From the NCBI GenBank assembly GCA_041493035.1, contig JBGPYB010000019.1, positions 1 through 43,567 of the forward strand: DNA of 43,567 nucleotides, given 5' to 3'. The stretch's first letter is position 1. Each line of letters opens with the position of its first letter. The notes under the pieces were generated by a model. It had not been told where the DNA came from and searched no databases. It saw only the letters and a program-made list of their open reading frames with translations. This DNA comes from JBGPYB01 sp041493035 (GTDB lineage Bacteria > Acidobacteriota > Vicinamibacteria > Fen-336). Below, in pieces: positions 24,109 to 32,439 of this stretch. Both the position numbers and the translations under genes were made by a program.

Positions 24109-25686
24109 TCACCAATTGGACGGCTTGTAGTCCTTGAGGAACCTGCCGGAGACGTGCACGCCGGTGAGGAGGCCCGAAAAGAACGGGTCGCAGACCCGGG
24201 CCGCGCCGTCCACGATGTCGAGAGGCGGTTGGAAGTCCAGCTCGTTCTTCTTGCGATCGGCGTGAACCGCCGGGTCCTCGTCGGTCACCCAGCCGGTGTC
24301 CACGGCGTTCATGTGGATGCGGTCGTTCACGTAGTCCCGCGCCGCGGTGAGGGTCATCATGTTGAGGGCGGCCTTCGCCATGTTGGTGTGAGGGTGCTTG
24401 TCGGTCTTCGTGCCGCGGGAGAAGATCCCCTCCATCGCCGAGACGTTGACGATGTGCTTGTCGGCCTCGGGGTGGCGCATCATCAGCGCCTTCAGCCGCG
24501 CGCACAGGATGAAGGGCGCCACGGCGTTCACGAGCTGGACCTCGAGCATCTCGGGGGTGGGGACCTCGGCCAGGGCCAGCCGCCAGGTGTTCTGGTGACG
24601 CAGGTCCACCTGCTGTAGATCGGCATCCACGTGGCCGTCGGGGAAGAGATCGCTTCGCCGCGCCCTGTCGTCGTAGGCGTAGCGCACCTGCGACAGGTCG
24701 GCGGAAGCGGCAATGCCGATTCCACCCCGGCCTCCGTGCCAGGCCATGAGCCCGGTGCTGTCGATGCCTTCTACCGCCGGAAGCAGCGGTCCGCCGTCCA
24801 GGGCGGATTTCAGCCGCTCGTGGCTCGTGAGCAGGCCCCCCACTTCCGCCGGGAAGTCGGACGCGGGACGCGACTCGTTCTCCAGCAAATGAGCGTAGAA
24901 ACCGGGAGGACGCCGGACGGTCTGGCAGGCGTTGTTGACCAGGATGTCCAGGCGATCGAAGGAATGCTCGACGTAGCGAGCGAAGATCTCGACGCTGGGG
25001 GAGTGGCGCAGGTCGAGGCCATGGACGTGAAGCCGGTCCTTCCACTCGGCGAAGTCGGGCTCGCGCGAGTATCGGACCGCCGCGTCGTGGGGGAAGCGCG
25101 TCGTGGCGATGACCCGCGCTCCGGCGCGGAGCATCTTGAGGGCCGTCTGGAAGCCGATCTTCACGCGAGCCCCCGTCACGAGGCCCACGAGCCCCGACAG
25201 GGAAGCCGTCTGGAATCGCTTCGCGTAGTTGAGATCGGCGCACTCGGGACAGAGGGCGTCGTAAAAGTGGTGCAGCCGCGTGAACTCCGCCTTGCAGACG
25301 TAGCAGCTCTTGGGCTTCTTCAGCTCCCGCGCCGGAGCGTCGGGCGCCGCGCCGGGAAGTGCTCTGGTGGGGGCCACGAAGATCGAGGTCTCCCGGGCCA
25401 TCCGGATTCCGGTGGTGGCGCGGGTCTCGCGGTCCTCGGCGTCGTCACGCCGCCGCCGGCCGCGCCGCAAGGCCTTCACGAGCCGTTTCTCCTGGTACGA
25501 CTCGGGACGCGAGACACGGCCGGCGGCGATCAGCAGAGCCTGCCGCGTTTCAAGCGGTAGCTCGGCCAGGAGGCCCCGGTCGCCGACGAGCGTCTCCAGC
25601 AGTTGGGTGCAACGCCGGACGTCCTCAGGATCGAGCGGCGGCTCAGCGAGGGCGGCCTTCGGCTGGGCCAAGCGTTTCGCGGTCAT
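24109..25686 (-). CDS. Short-chain dehydrogenase with N-terminal zinc finger and Thr in place of catalytic Tyr
   Basis: A 525-residue protein, much longer than a standard SDR (about 250). Residues 1-120 are charged and helical. A zinc finger follows: C128-x2-C131 then C146-x2-C149 (CYVCKAEF, CPECADL), with H139-H140 between. The Rossmann part starts LVTGARVKIGF (169-179), with NNA at 251-253 and S416 in VNVSAMEG. The Y-x3-K motif reads T434-NMA-K438, so the usual proton-donor Tyr is Thr; H431 and H433 are close by. An insertion of about 100 residues lies between the NNA and Ser motifs. I recall homologues with the same HPHTNMAKAALNM string, so the change is a family trait. Substrate unknown. 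It is 12 bases downstream of the HtrA-like gene, probably the same transcript. Confidence 0.88.
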   Translation of the reverse strand: MTAKRLAQPKAALAEPPLDPEDVRRCTQLLETLVGDRGLLAELPLETRQALLIAAGRVSRPESYQEKRLVKALRRGRRRRDDAEDRETRATTGIRMARETSIFVAPTRALPGAAPDAPARELKKPKSCYVCKAEFTRLHHFYDALCPECADLNYAKRFQTASLSGLVGLVTGARVKIGFQTALKMLRAGARVIATTRFPHDAAVRYSREPDFAEWKDRLHVHGLDLRHSPSVEIFARYVEHSFDRLDILVNNACQTVRRPPGFYAHLLENESRPASDFPAEVGGLLTSHERLKSALDGGPLLPAVEGIDSTGLMAWHGGRGGIGIAASADLSQVRYAYDDRARRSDLFPDGHVDADLQQVDLRHQNTWRLALAEVPTPEMLEVQLVNAVAPFILCARLKALMMRHPEADKHIVNVSAMEGIFSRGTKTDKHPHTNMAKAALNMMTLTAARDYVNDRIHMNAVDTGWVTDEDPAVHADRKKNELDFQPPLDIVDGAARVCDPFFSGLLTGVHVSGRFLKDYKPSNW

Positions 25687-25698
25687 GAACCGCTGATC

Positions 25699-26595
25699 TT
25701 ACTTGAAGAACTCGTAGCGGTCGCCGGCCACGACGTCGATCGTGCGGATCGTCGAGTCACGGAGGATCTGGAAGCCGAGGGACTCGGCGGGGCGCTTCCG
25801 CCAGAGGGCCTGATACAGCTCCCGAAGCGTCGAGACGGACTCTCCCTCGACCGACAGGATCAAGTCGCCGCGCTCGATCCCTGCCTTGTCGGCTGGTCCG
25901 CTTTCGACGACTCCGGAGACCACGATGCCGCCGTCGTATCCGTGTGGGTAGAACCCGATCCACGCGCGTTCGGTCCGCGGCGTCTGGGTTGACTCCCCTT
26001 CGAGCCAGGACTTGTTGGACAGGTAGAGATCGGTCGGTATTGCCAGGCTGTAGCGGCCGACGGTGGCGAGGCCCAGGGACACGACGCCGATGAGGCGTGC
26101 TTCGGCGTCGAAGAGAGGCGCGCCCGCGAGTCCGGGGTTGATGGCGGTCGTCATGATCGCCCGGTCCAGCATGTACTCCCAGAACGCCTCGAACGGTCCC
26201 ACCGCCGACACGTGGCCCGTGGCGCCCTTGCGCTCGCGCTCGCCGGTGCAGGTGAGCAGGAAGACCGGAAGGCCGGGAGACACGGAACCGCCGGTGGCCA
26301 ATTCGGCGGGATGGAGCGGCGGCCCGTCCAGGGTCACGAGGGCGAGCCCCGTCTCGTGATCCAGGGCGACCCGGCGCACCTCGCGGCGCTTGCCGTCGAT
26401 CCCCGTCACCTCGATGGACGCCGCTCCCATGACGAGGTAGTGGGCCGTCAGGACTCGATCGGGCCCGACGGCGACACCGGTGCCGAGGCGCTCCTCACCG
26501 AGGATCGGGGCGGACGGATGAGTGGCTGGAATGTCGCTCTCGAGGAAGACGATCGAGGCGACGGCACTGCGGGGAATCGCCACCGAGACATCCAT
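25699..26595 (-). CDS. HtrA-like trypsin-fold/PDZ protein lacking catalytic Asp and Ser
   Basis: A 298-residue protein with a trypsin-fold domain (about 10-195) and one PDZ domain (about 215-290, GGIVVSGVVESGPADKAGI). Of the S1C triad, only H52 (VLTAHYLV) is kept. The DLAL motif is G83-LAL (HETGLALV), and the GNSGGPL motif is GLAGAPL with A157 at the serine position. There is no signal peptide, so it should be cytoplasmic, unlike DegP/DegS. It probably acts as a peptide-binding scaffold or chaperone. It lies directly upstream of the zinc-finger SDR and is divergent from the COG0523 GTPase gene. Confidence 0.88.
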   Translation of the reverse strand: MDVSVAIPRSAVASIVFLESDIPATHPSAPILGEERLGTGVAVGPDRVLTAHYLVMGAASIEVTGIDGKRREVRRVALDHETGLALVTLDGPPLHPAELATGGSVSPGLPVFLLTCTGERERKGATGHVSAVGPFEAFWEYMLDRAIMTTAINPGLAGAPLFDAEARLIGVVSLGLATVGRYSLAIPTDLYLSNKSWLEGESTQTPRTERAWIGFYPHGYDGGIVVSGVVESGPADKAGIERGDLILSVEGESVSTLRELYQALWRKRPAESLGFQILRDSTIRTIDVVAGDRYEFFK

Positions 26596-26660
26596 CGCCG
26601 CCTCCCCGGTCGAGGCGGGGATTATATGCGCCGCAACGGGAGTATCGTAAGCCTCAACCC

Positions 26661-27779
26661 ATGCCTGCTCCCGTCCTCTTCGGCTGTGTCGGCGGCTTTC
26701 TCGGGGCCGGAAAGACCACGGCTCTGGCGGCGGCGGCGCGTGAGCTCATGGGCCGCGGTCTGACGGTCGGCGTCGTCGCGAACGACCAGGGGCACGACAT
26801 CGTCGATACGGCCGTCTTCCGCAGCCTCGGGTTGCCGACTGCGGAGGTCGCGGGAGGCTGCTTCTGCTGTCGCTTCGACGACCTCGTGGCAGGCGCCCTT
26901 CGCCTGCTCGGGGAGCAGCCGATCGACGTGCTCTTGGCCGAGGCCGTCGGAAGCTGCACGGACCTCGTGGCTACGGTCTATCGTCCGCTCCGCCGCTTCT
27001 TCCCCGACCGCTTTCGCCTCGCCCCCTTCTCCGTCTTGGTGGAACCCGATCGGGTCAAAAAGATGCTCGGCGCCGGTCCCTCGATCCCCGCTGACGTGGC
27101 TTACCTTTTCGATCGCCAGCTCGCCGAGGCCGATCTGCTGGTGCTCACCAAGGTCGATCTCCTCGAAGCCTCTGAACGAGCCGAGGCCCGACGCTCCATC
27201 GAAGCGCTGGCCCGCAGCGCACCCGTGCTGGAAGTGAGCGCCACGCGAGGCGAAGGAGTTCGAGCATGGGTGGACCGACTCCTCGGCCACGACCCCCTCG
27301 CGGATCGCGCGCTCGACATCGACTACGACGCCTACGCCCGCGGCGAGGCGGCGCTGGCTTGGCTGAACGCGACGGTCGATCTTCGTTCGGAAGTGGGCCT
27401 CGGAGCCCGGTCGGTTGGCGAGGCCCTGGTCGGCGAGATGGGGGAGCGTCTCCGGCAGACGGGACTCTATGTCCCTCACGTGAAGGTTCTGGTCGCGACC
27501 TCGGAGGGCAGCGCTCGTTTCGCGCTCACGCGGGGCGAAGGTCCGGCACGCTGGGTCGGCGATCCGGACCTGCCCGCCGAGAATGAAGTGTCGGCCATCG
27601 TCAACGCGCGGGCCGTGACCGAACCCGCCGCGTTGCGCGCCCTCGTGGAGGACGCCGTGGGTGCCGCCGGCGTTCGACTTGGAGCGTTGGTTGCCGTCAG
27701 CCGGCTCGAATGCTTCAGCCCGCCCCGGCCCGTGCCGCGTCACCGCCTGGCCTTGGGCGCTTCGATGGAGGGGAGCTGA
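26661..27779 (+). CDS. COG0523/CobW-family metal-handling GTPase
   Basis: A 372-residue P-loop GTPase. Walker A is G12-FLGAGKT-T20 (CVGGFLGAGKTT), the family metal motif is C67-F-C69-C70 (GGCFCCRF), and the guanine-recognition motif is T163-KVD (LVLTKVDLL). The family inserts or delivers metal ions such as Zn, Co or Fe to target proteins in the cytoplasm. The C-terminal domain (about 240-372) does not show the histidine-rich stretch common in zinc members. No cobalamin, Zur-site or nitrile hydratase gene is nearby. Its stop overlaps the start of the GH116 gene (TGATG), so the two are co-translated even though the glycosidase needs no GTPase that I know of. The metal is unknown. Confidence 0.88.
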   Translation: MPAPVLFGCVGGFLGAGKTTALAAAARELMGRGLTVGVVANDQGHDIVDTAVFRSLGLPTAEVAGGCFCCRFDDLVAGALRLLGEQPIDVLLAEAVGSCTDLVATVYRPLRRFFPDRFRLAPFSVLVEPDRVKKMLGAGPSIPADVAYLFDRQLAEADLLVLTKVDLLEASERAEARRSIEALARSAPVLEVSATRGEGVRAWVDRLLGHDPLADRALDIDYDAYARGEAALAWLNATVDLRSEVGLGARSVGEALVGEMGERLRQTGLYVPHVKVLVATSEGSARFALTRGEGPARWVGDPDLPAENEVSAIVNARAVTEPAALRALVEDAVGAAGVRLGALVAVSRLECFSPPRPVPRHRLALGASMEGS

Positions 27780-30571
27780 TGGATCGTCGCTCGTTCATCG
27801 TGTCGACCTCGGCGGCTCTCGCTGGTGCCGCCGGAGCGCGGCCGGTCGATGCACGAACGCCTTCGGACGTGCCTCACGCCTTTCGCTCGCCGTCCGGAGA
27901 GATCGTTCCGTATCGCGCCGCGGATTTGTTCCAGGTCGGTCCTCAGCGCACGTTCACGGGCGAGGCGCTGTCCGAAATTGCGTTCCCCCTCGGCGGTATC
28001 GGCACGGGGACGGTGTCTCTCGGGGGCCGCGGACAGTTTCGCGACTGGGAGATCTTCAACCGCCCCGCCAAGGGGCGCACGCTCCCCTTCAGCTTCGCCG
28101 CGCTCTGGGCCCGGGCCGAAGGGGACAAGCCCAAGCTTCGGGTCGTCGAAGCTCCGCTCCGGCCTCCCTTCGCGGCCAGCTTCGGGTTCGCGCGATCGTC
28201 AGCCCAGGGCCTGCCCCACTTCCAGGGGGCTCGTTTCACCGGGGCCTATCCCTTCGCGCGGGTCGACTTCGAGGACGACAGCCTCCCCGTGGAGGTTTCC
28301 CTCGAGGCCTTCAATCCTTTCGTCCCACTCGATGTCGCCGACTCGAGCCTTCCGGTCGCCATCCTTCACTACCGTCTCCGCGCCCGCGGTCCCCGACCCG
28401 TGGACCTCGCCCTGGCCTTCTCTCTCCTGAACGCCGTGGGCTACGACGGCAAGGCCTCGCTCGGCGGGGAGGAGCACGACGGTTTCGGAGGAAACCTCAA
28501 TACTCTGCGTAACGAGGAGGTCGGGGGTCGGCGCGTCGTCGGTTTCGACATGACGGCGTCGAAGCATTGGGCCGAGAGCCCGCGTTACGGTTCCATGGCC
28601 CTCGTCACCACTCACGATGCAGTGACGTCGCTTCCGGCCTGGAAGGGCGCCGAGTGGTTCGATTCCTTCCAGAACTGGATCAACGAGTTCTCGCCGGAGG
28701 GTCGCTTCCAGGCCGCGGCGCCGATGGCCCCCACCGAAGACAAACGCTCCGCGTGCGCGACCGTGGCGCCCCATCTACGCCTCGATCCCGGCCAATCCAT
28801 AACGATCACGTTCCTGGTCGCCTGGCACTTCCCGCTCCGCGAGAACGACTGGAACCGCGAGCCGGAGGTAAAGGGCCAGCTCCTGCGCAACGACTACGCG
28901 GGACGCTTCACGAGCGCCTGGGAGGTGGCGCGCCATACGGCGGAGAACCTGGACCGCCTCGAAGGTCGCACCCGTTCCTTCCACGACGCCTTCTTCTCGA
29001 GCACGCTCCCGGCTCAGGTTCTCGACGCCGCGTCGAGCCAGGCTTCCATCCTTCGCACCAACACCTGCATGCTCCTCGAGAAGGAGCAGTTCTTCGCGTT
29101 CGAGGGCTGCGGCGACGACGAGGGCTGCTGCCCCATGAACTGCGCCCACGTCTGGAACTACGAGCAGGCCCTCGCCTTCCTCTTCCCGTCCCTGGAGCGG
29201 ACGATGCGCGAGACCGACCTCCTCCAGAACCTGCGCCCCGACGGGTCGATGGCGTTTCGTACGATGCTGCCGCTGGGCCGGGCGGTCTGGAGCTTCCGGC
29301 CCGCCGCAGACGGGCAGATGGGCGCGATCCTCAAGCTGTACCGCGAGTGGCAGCTCTCGGGGGACGACGCGTTCCTGCGGAAGCTCTGGCCCCAGGCCAA
29401 GCGCGCCCTGGAGTTCGCGTGGACGTCCTGGGACGCCGACCGCGACGGGGTGATGGAGGGGGAACAGCACAACACGTACGACATCGAGTTCTACGGACCG
29501 AACTCGATGATGGGGACGCTCTACCTCGGCGCCTTGAAGGCCGCCACGCGCATGGCGGAGGCGCTGGGCGACGACCAGGCGGCCAGGATCTACTCCGGCG
29601 TCTTCGAGAGTGGCCGCAAGAAGCTGGAGGAGCTCTGGAACGGCGAGTATTACGTCCAGCGGATCCCCCCGCCCGCCGAGATCAAGCCCGGACCGGCGAG
29701 CCTGAACGAGCCGTGGCACGCGCCCGCGGTCGTGGACGGTCAGGTGCGTTACCAGTACGGCGACGGGTGCCTTTCCGATCAGCTTCTGGGCGAATGGTTC
29801 GCGGCTGTCGCGGGACTCTCGCCGCTGCTCTCTCCTGAACACGTGCACGCCACCCTCGCCGCGATCTACCGCCACAACTTCAGGCACGACTTCCTCGAGC
29901 ACCCGAACGCCCAGCGCATCTACGCTCTCGGCGACGAGAAGGGTCTGCTGCTCTGCTCCTGGCCGAAGGGGGGGCGCCCGGCCCTTCCCTTCGTCTACGC
30001 CGACGAAGTCTGGACCGGGATCGAGTATCAGGTCGCGGCTCACCTCATCTACGCGGGGCACGTGGCCGAAGGGCTGGCCATCGTTCGGGGAGTCCGCGAT
30101 CGCTACGACGGGCAGAGGCGGAATCCCTGGAACGAGGTCGAGTGTGGCTCCCACTACGCCCGCGCCCTCTCGAGTTGGTCGCTCCTGCTGGCGCTGTCGG
30201 GCTTTTCGTGGTCGGCTCCGGAGCGCCGCCTGAGCTTCGCGCCGCGGTTGAACGTCAACGACTTCCGCTGCTTCTTCACGGCGGGCGAGGGTTGGGGCAC
30301 GTTCTCGCAGCGCATCGAAAGGAAGGGTGGGTTCGAGGCGCGTCTCGATGTGCGCTACGGGAAGGTGCAGGTGCGCCACCTCCGCCTGCGCAACGAAGGC
30401 GCCTGGCGAGGCGCGTCGATGTCCGTGGTTACCGGGCCCGGCGTCCAGGCAGCGGACGTTTCCGTCCGAACTGACGCGGAAAGCCTCGATGTGGATCTGG
30501 GTCGGGAGATCGTCGTCGCGGAAGGCCAGGCGTTCAGCCTGGTCCTGAAGTCGTCGGCTCCGACGACTTGA
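27779..30571 (+). CDS. Exported GH116-family glycoside hydrolase (GBA2-like)
   Basis: A 930-residue protein related to bile-acid beta-glucosidase/non-lysosomal glucosylceramidase. ATG 27779 has GGAGGGGAG upstream. The N-terminus MDRRSFIVSTSAALAGAAGA has a twin arginine followed by a hydrophobic stretch, suggesting Tat export. Residues about 60-370 form the N-terminal beta-sandwich (SEIAFPLGGIGTGTVSLGGR, GQFRDWEIFNRP). Residues about 400-900 are the (alpha/alpha)6 catalytic domain, with CCPMNCAHVWNYEQALAFLF and the HNTYD568 motif, whose Asp matches the family's acid/base position. The length agrees with the family. The last seven codons form a 10-bp hairpin (30548-30569). Natural substrate unknown; beta-glucosides or glycolipids are likely. 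Confidence 0.92.
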   Translation: MDRRSFIVSTSAALAGAAGARPVDARTPSDVPHAFRSPSGEIVPYRAADLFQVGPQRTFTGEALSEIAFPLGGIGTGTVSLGGRGQFRDWEIFNRPAKGRTLPFSFAALWARAEGDKPKLRVVEAPLRPPFAASFGFARSSAQGLPHFQGARFTGAYPFARVDFEDDSLPVEVSLEAFNPFVPLDVADSSLPVAILHYRLRARGPRPVDLALAFSLLNAVGYDGKASLGGEEHDGFGGNLNTLRNEEVGGRRVVGFDMTASKHWAESPRYGSMALVTTHDAVTSLPAWKGAEWFDSFQNWINEFSPEGRFQAAAPMAPTEDKRSACATVAPHLRLDPGQSITITFLVAWHFPLRENDWNREPEVKGQLLRNDYAGRFTSAWEVARHTAENLDRLEGRTRSFHDAFFSSTLPAQVLDAASSQASILRTNTCMLLEKEQFFAFEGCGDDEGCCPMNCAHVWNYEQALAFLFPSLERTMRETDLLQNLRPDGSMAFRTMLPLGRAVWSFRPAADGQMGAILKLYREWQLSGDDAFLRKLWPQAKRALEFAWTSWDADRDGVMEGEQHNTYDIEFYGPNSMMGTLYLGALKAATRMAEALGDDQAARIYSGVFESGRKKLEELWNGEYYVQRIPPPAEIKPGPASLNEPWHAPAVVDGQVRYQYGDGCLSDQLLGEWFAAVAGLSPLLSPEHVHATLAAIYRHNFRHDFLEHPNAQRIYALGDEKGLLLCSWPKGGRPALPFVYADEVWTGIEYQVAAHLIYAGHVAEGLAIVRGVRDRYDGQRRNPWNEVECGSHYARALSSWSLLLALSGFSWSAPERRLSFAPRLNVNDFRCFFTAGEGWGTFSQRIERKGGFEARLDVRYGKVQVRHLRLRNEGAWRGASMSVVTGPGVQAADVSVRTDAESLDVDLGREIVVAEGQAFSLVLKSSAPTT
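30548..30569. terminator. Symmetric hairpin between convergent GH116 and infA genes
   Basis: AAGTCGTCGG (30548-30557) and CCGACGACTT (30560-30569) form a perfect 10-bp stem with a two-base centre. It overlaps the end of the GH116 coding sequence, and only one base separates the two stop codons. There is no clear T-run on either strand. It could act as a bidirectional terminator or protect both 3' ends. Confidence 0.5.
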
Positions 30572-30572
30572 G

Positions 30573-30791
30573 CTACTTCGCCCGGTACGTGATGAGGCCG
30601 CGCTTCAAGTCGTAGGGCGACACGCCGACCGTCACGCGGTCACCGCCGATCACGCGGATGCGGAACTGGCGCATCTTGCCGTTCAAACGAGCGAGAACCT
30701 CGTGGTTCTCGCCGCACTTCACCTTGTAGTTCCCTCCGGCCAGGACCTCGACGACGACGCCCTGAAGCTCGATGAGGTCTTCCTTGCTCAT
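30573..30791 (-). CDS. infA: Translation initiation factor IF-1
   Basis: A 72-residue single OB-fold protein, full length for the family. It starts MSKEDLIELQGVVVEVLAGG and contains the conserved ARLNGKMRQFRIRVIGGDRV and ends SPYDLKRGLITYRAK. It binds the A site of the 30S subunit during initiation. A strong AAGGAGG lies five to six bases before the ATG. It is not next to ribosomal protein genes; it stands alone between a glycosidase and an exported MBL-fold protein, which is common for infA paralogues or relocated copies. Confidence 0.98.
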   Translation of the reverse strand: MSKEDLIELQGVVVEVLAGGNYKVKCGENHEVLARLNGKMRQFRIRVIGGDRVTVGVSPYDLKRGLITYRAK

Positions 30792-30814
30792 CCACCCTCC
30801 TTACCCAACCCCCT

Positions 30815-30820
30815 AGTATA
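30815..30820 (-). promoter_or_regulatory. Probable -10 element of infA
   Basis: TATACT on the minus strand lies 24 bases before the infA ATG and just upstream of its AAGGAGG. The match to the sigma-70 -10 consensus is good and stands out in GC-rich sequence. No clear -35 box is visible, so confidence is moderate. Confidence 0.4.
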
Positions 30821-30837
30821 CCGCGGCCCGTCGCTCT

Positions 30838-32358
30838 TTATCTGTTCACCGTGAGCACGTAGCTCGTGCTCACGGTGCCGTCGGGGGCGGTCACGACGAT
30901 GGTGAAGTTGTTCGACGTCGATCGGAGCTTCGCCGTGTACGGCGCCGAGGAGGCGAGGGGCACGCCGCCAATGAGCAGCGACTTGTATCGGGTGGACGTG
31001 GTCGTCGGAGTAATCCTCACGGTGGCCGCGCCAGGAAGCGCTGCCGCGGAGTAGGCGTGGATATCCGGCAAGAAGCTTCCGTGCATCGACGCGCCGCCGA
31101 GATCGATGGCGCTCAGGGTGGCGATCTTGTCCGGCGGTGCCGACAGGAAGTGGTCCTTGTTCACGTTGATGGCCACCCAGTTGGGATCCGTCAGGCGATC
31201 GCCCACGACGACCTGCGACAGGCCTGGCGGGCGAAAGGAGGGGACGAGGACGGCATCGCCCTTGTCGACGAGCGCCTGAGCAGCGGCTTCGAGGTTGTCG
31301 AGGTAGGCCTCGCCGACAAGCGGGCCGTCGTTGTGGCCGGTGAGTACGGCTTTGACCTTGCCGCGCACCTTGGCGTGGGCGTTCCTGATGGAGGAGAGAT
31401 AGACGTCGATGGGCGGGTTCGTGGAGCCCTGCATCCACAGAGCGTCGGGAATCGTCGGTGAGTTGCTGCCGAAGGAATCGCCCGTGAAGAGCGCCCCCCG
31501 CTGCTCATCGAAGACCATGAGAGAACCCTTGGTGTGCCCCGAGGCCTCATAGACGACGAGAGATCGGTCGCCGAGGTCGATGCGCTCGCCGTCCTTCACG
31601 ATCCGAAGGTTGGCCTGGACGGTGGCCTCGGGGACACCTGCTCCCTTCAAGCTCTGCGCGACAGAGGGTCGATCGCCTTCCCCGATGTGCTCGACGCAGT
31701 CGGCGATGAACTGATCGGCCTGGCCGGTGTGGTCGTGGTGCTCGTGCGTGAAGATGACCTCGATCGGCAAGCCTTGGGTGTACTGGGCGACGTAGTCCCT
31801 GAGCTTTCCTCGCCCCATCCCGGAATCGACGAGGACGGCCTTGCGGCTCCCTTTGATCAGGAACATCTTGTCGTTGTCCGAATCGCGAATCATGCGCACG
31901 CCCGGCAGGACGTCCTCCGAGACATAGGCCGTCCGATCTCGCCGGTCGATGGTGTAGAGGAAGGTCGCGATGTCGCTGTTCGTGGCCCCGTCCTTCATCG
32001 CGACCGCTCGCACCGTGTAGCCGGCCTTCAGCCCTGTGTTGCCGTCATACAGGCCCGCGAGGAACAGGAGCTGGTGCGGATCGGCGACCGGGCTGCTGCC
32101 CGAGGGGTCGCTGCCGTCCAGCGTGTAGTGGATTCGGGCCTCGGAGTCGGTCGCCAGGAGCGTGACCGACTCGGTCGTCGGGTAGACTCCCGGCGGAGGA
32201 AAGGCGGTGGGCGTAGCGAGCTTGGCCCCGGCGGCCATCGTTGCGGAACCGTTGGTGTCCTGCGCCCAAGCGCTTGATACCAGCAAGACCACGCTGGCGG
32301 CCGCCGAGAGAAAGATCGCGCGACTCCGCCCTCCGAATGTCCGACCTTGGCTGGTCAT
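30838..32358 (-). CDS. Exported metallo-beta-lactamase-fold hydrolase with CHB_HEX and cadherin-like domains
   Basis: A 506-residue protein. ATG 32358 (MTSQGRTF) is chosen because CAGGAGG lies five bases upstream; the longer frame from 32397 lacks this. The signal peptide covers about 1-32 (SVVLLVSSAWAQ). Residues about 48-138 resemble the chitobiase C-terminal domain (VTLLATDSEARIHYTLDGSDPS). The MBL domain (about 150-420) has the metal motif H205-x-H207-x-D209-H210 (FTHEHHDHTG), then GHTKG and FTGDS, with LTGHNDGP as a late His. The C-terminal 80 residues form a cadherin-like beta-sandwich (SAAALPGAATVRITPTTTST). The metal site looks intact. Substrate unknown. The combination of sugar-binding-type and adhesion-type modules suggests action on a surface polymer. 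Confidence 0.88.
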   Translation of the reverse strand: MTSQGRTFGGRSRAIFLSAAASVVLLVSSAWAQDTNGSATMAAGAKLATPTAFPPPGVYPTTESVTLLATDSEARIHYTLDGSDPSGSSPVADPHQLLFLAGLYDGNTGLKAGYTVRAVAMKDGATNSDIATFLYTIDRRDRTAYVSEDVLPGVRMIRDSDNDKMFLIKGSRKAVLVDSGMGRGKLRDYVAQYTQGLPIEVIFTHEHHDHTGQADQFIADCVEHIGEGDRPSVAQSLKGAGVPEATVQANLRIVKDGERIDLGDRSLVVYEASGHTKGSLMVFDEQRGALFTGDSFGSNSPTIPDALWMQGSTNPPIDVYLSSIRNAHAKVRGKVKAVLTGHNDGPLVGEAYLDNLEAAAQALVDKGDAVLVPSFRPPGLSQVVVGDRLTDPNWVAINVNKDHFLSAPPDKIATLSAIDLGGASMHGSFLPDIHAYSAAALPGAATVRITPTTTSTRYKSLLIGGVPLASSAPYTAKLRSTSNNFTIVVTAPDGTVSTSYVLTVNR

Positions 32359-32439
32359 GGATGCCTCCTGGTTCTTCCCTTCACTTCGATTCTCCAAAGC
32401 CGCTCTCCTCGTTCGATGGCCTCACACCCCGTCGGCGCG

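Noticed and set aside
28775..30379. A 534-codon minus-strand frame inside the GH116 gene
   Set aside because: Antisense shadow; the GH116 reading frame is full length with all motifs.
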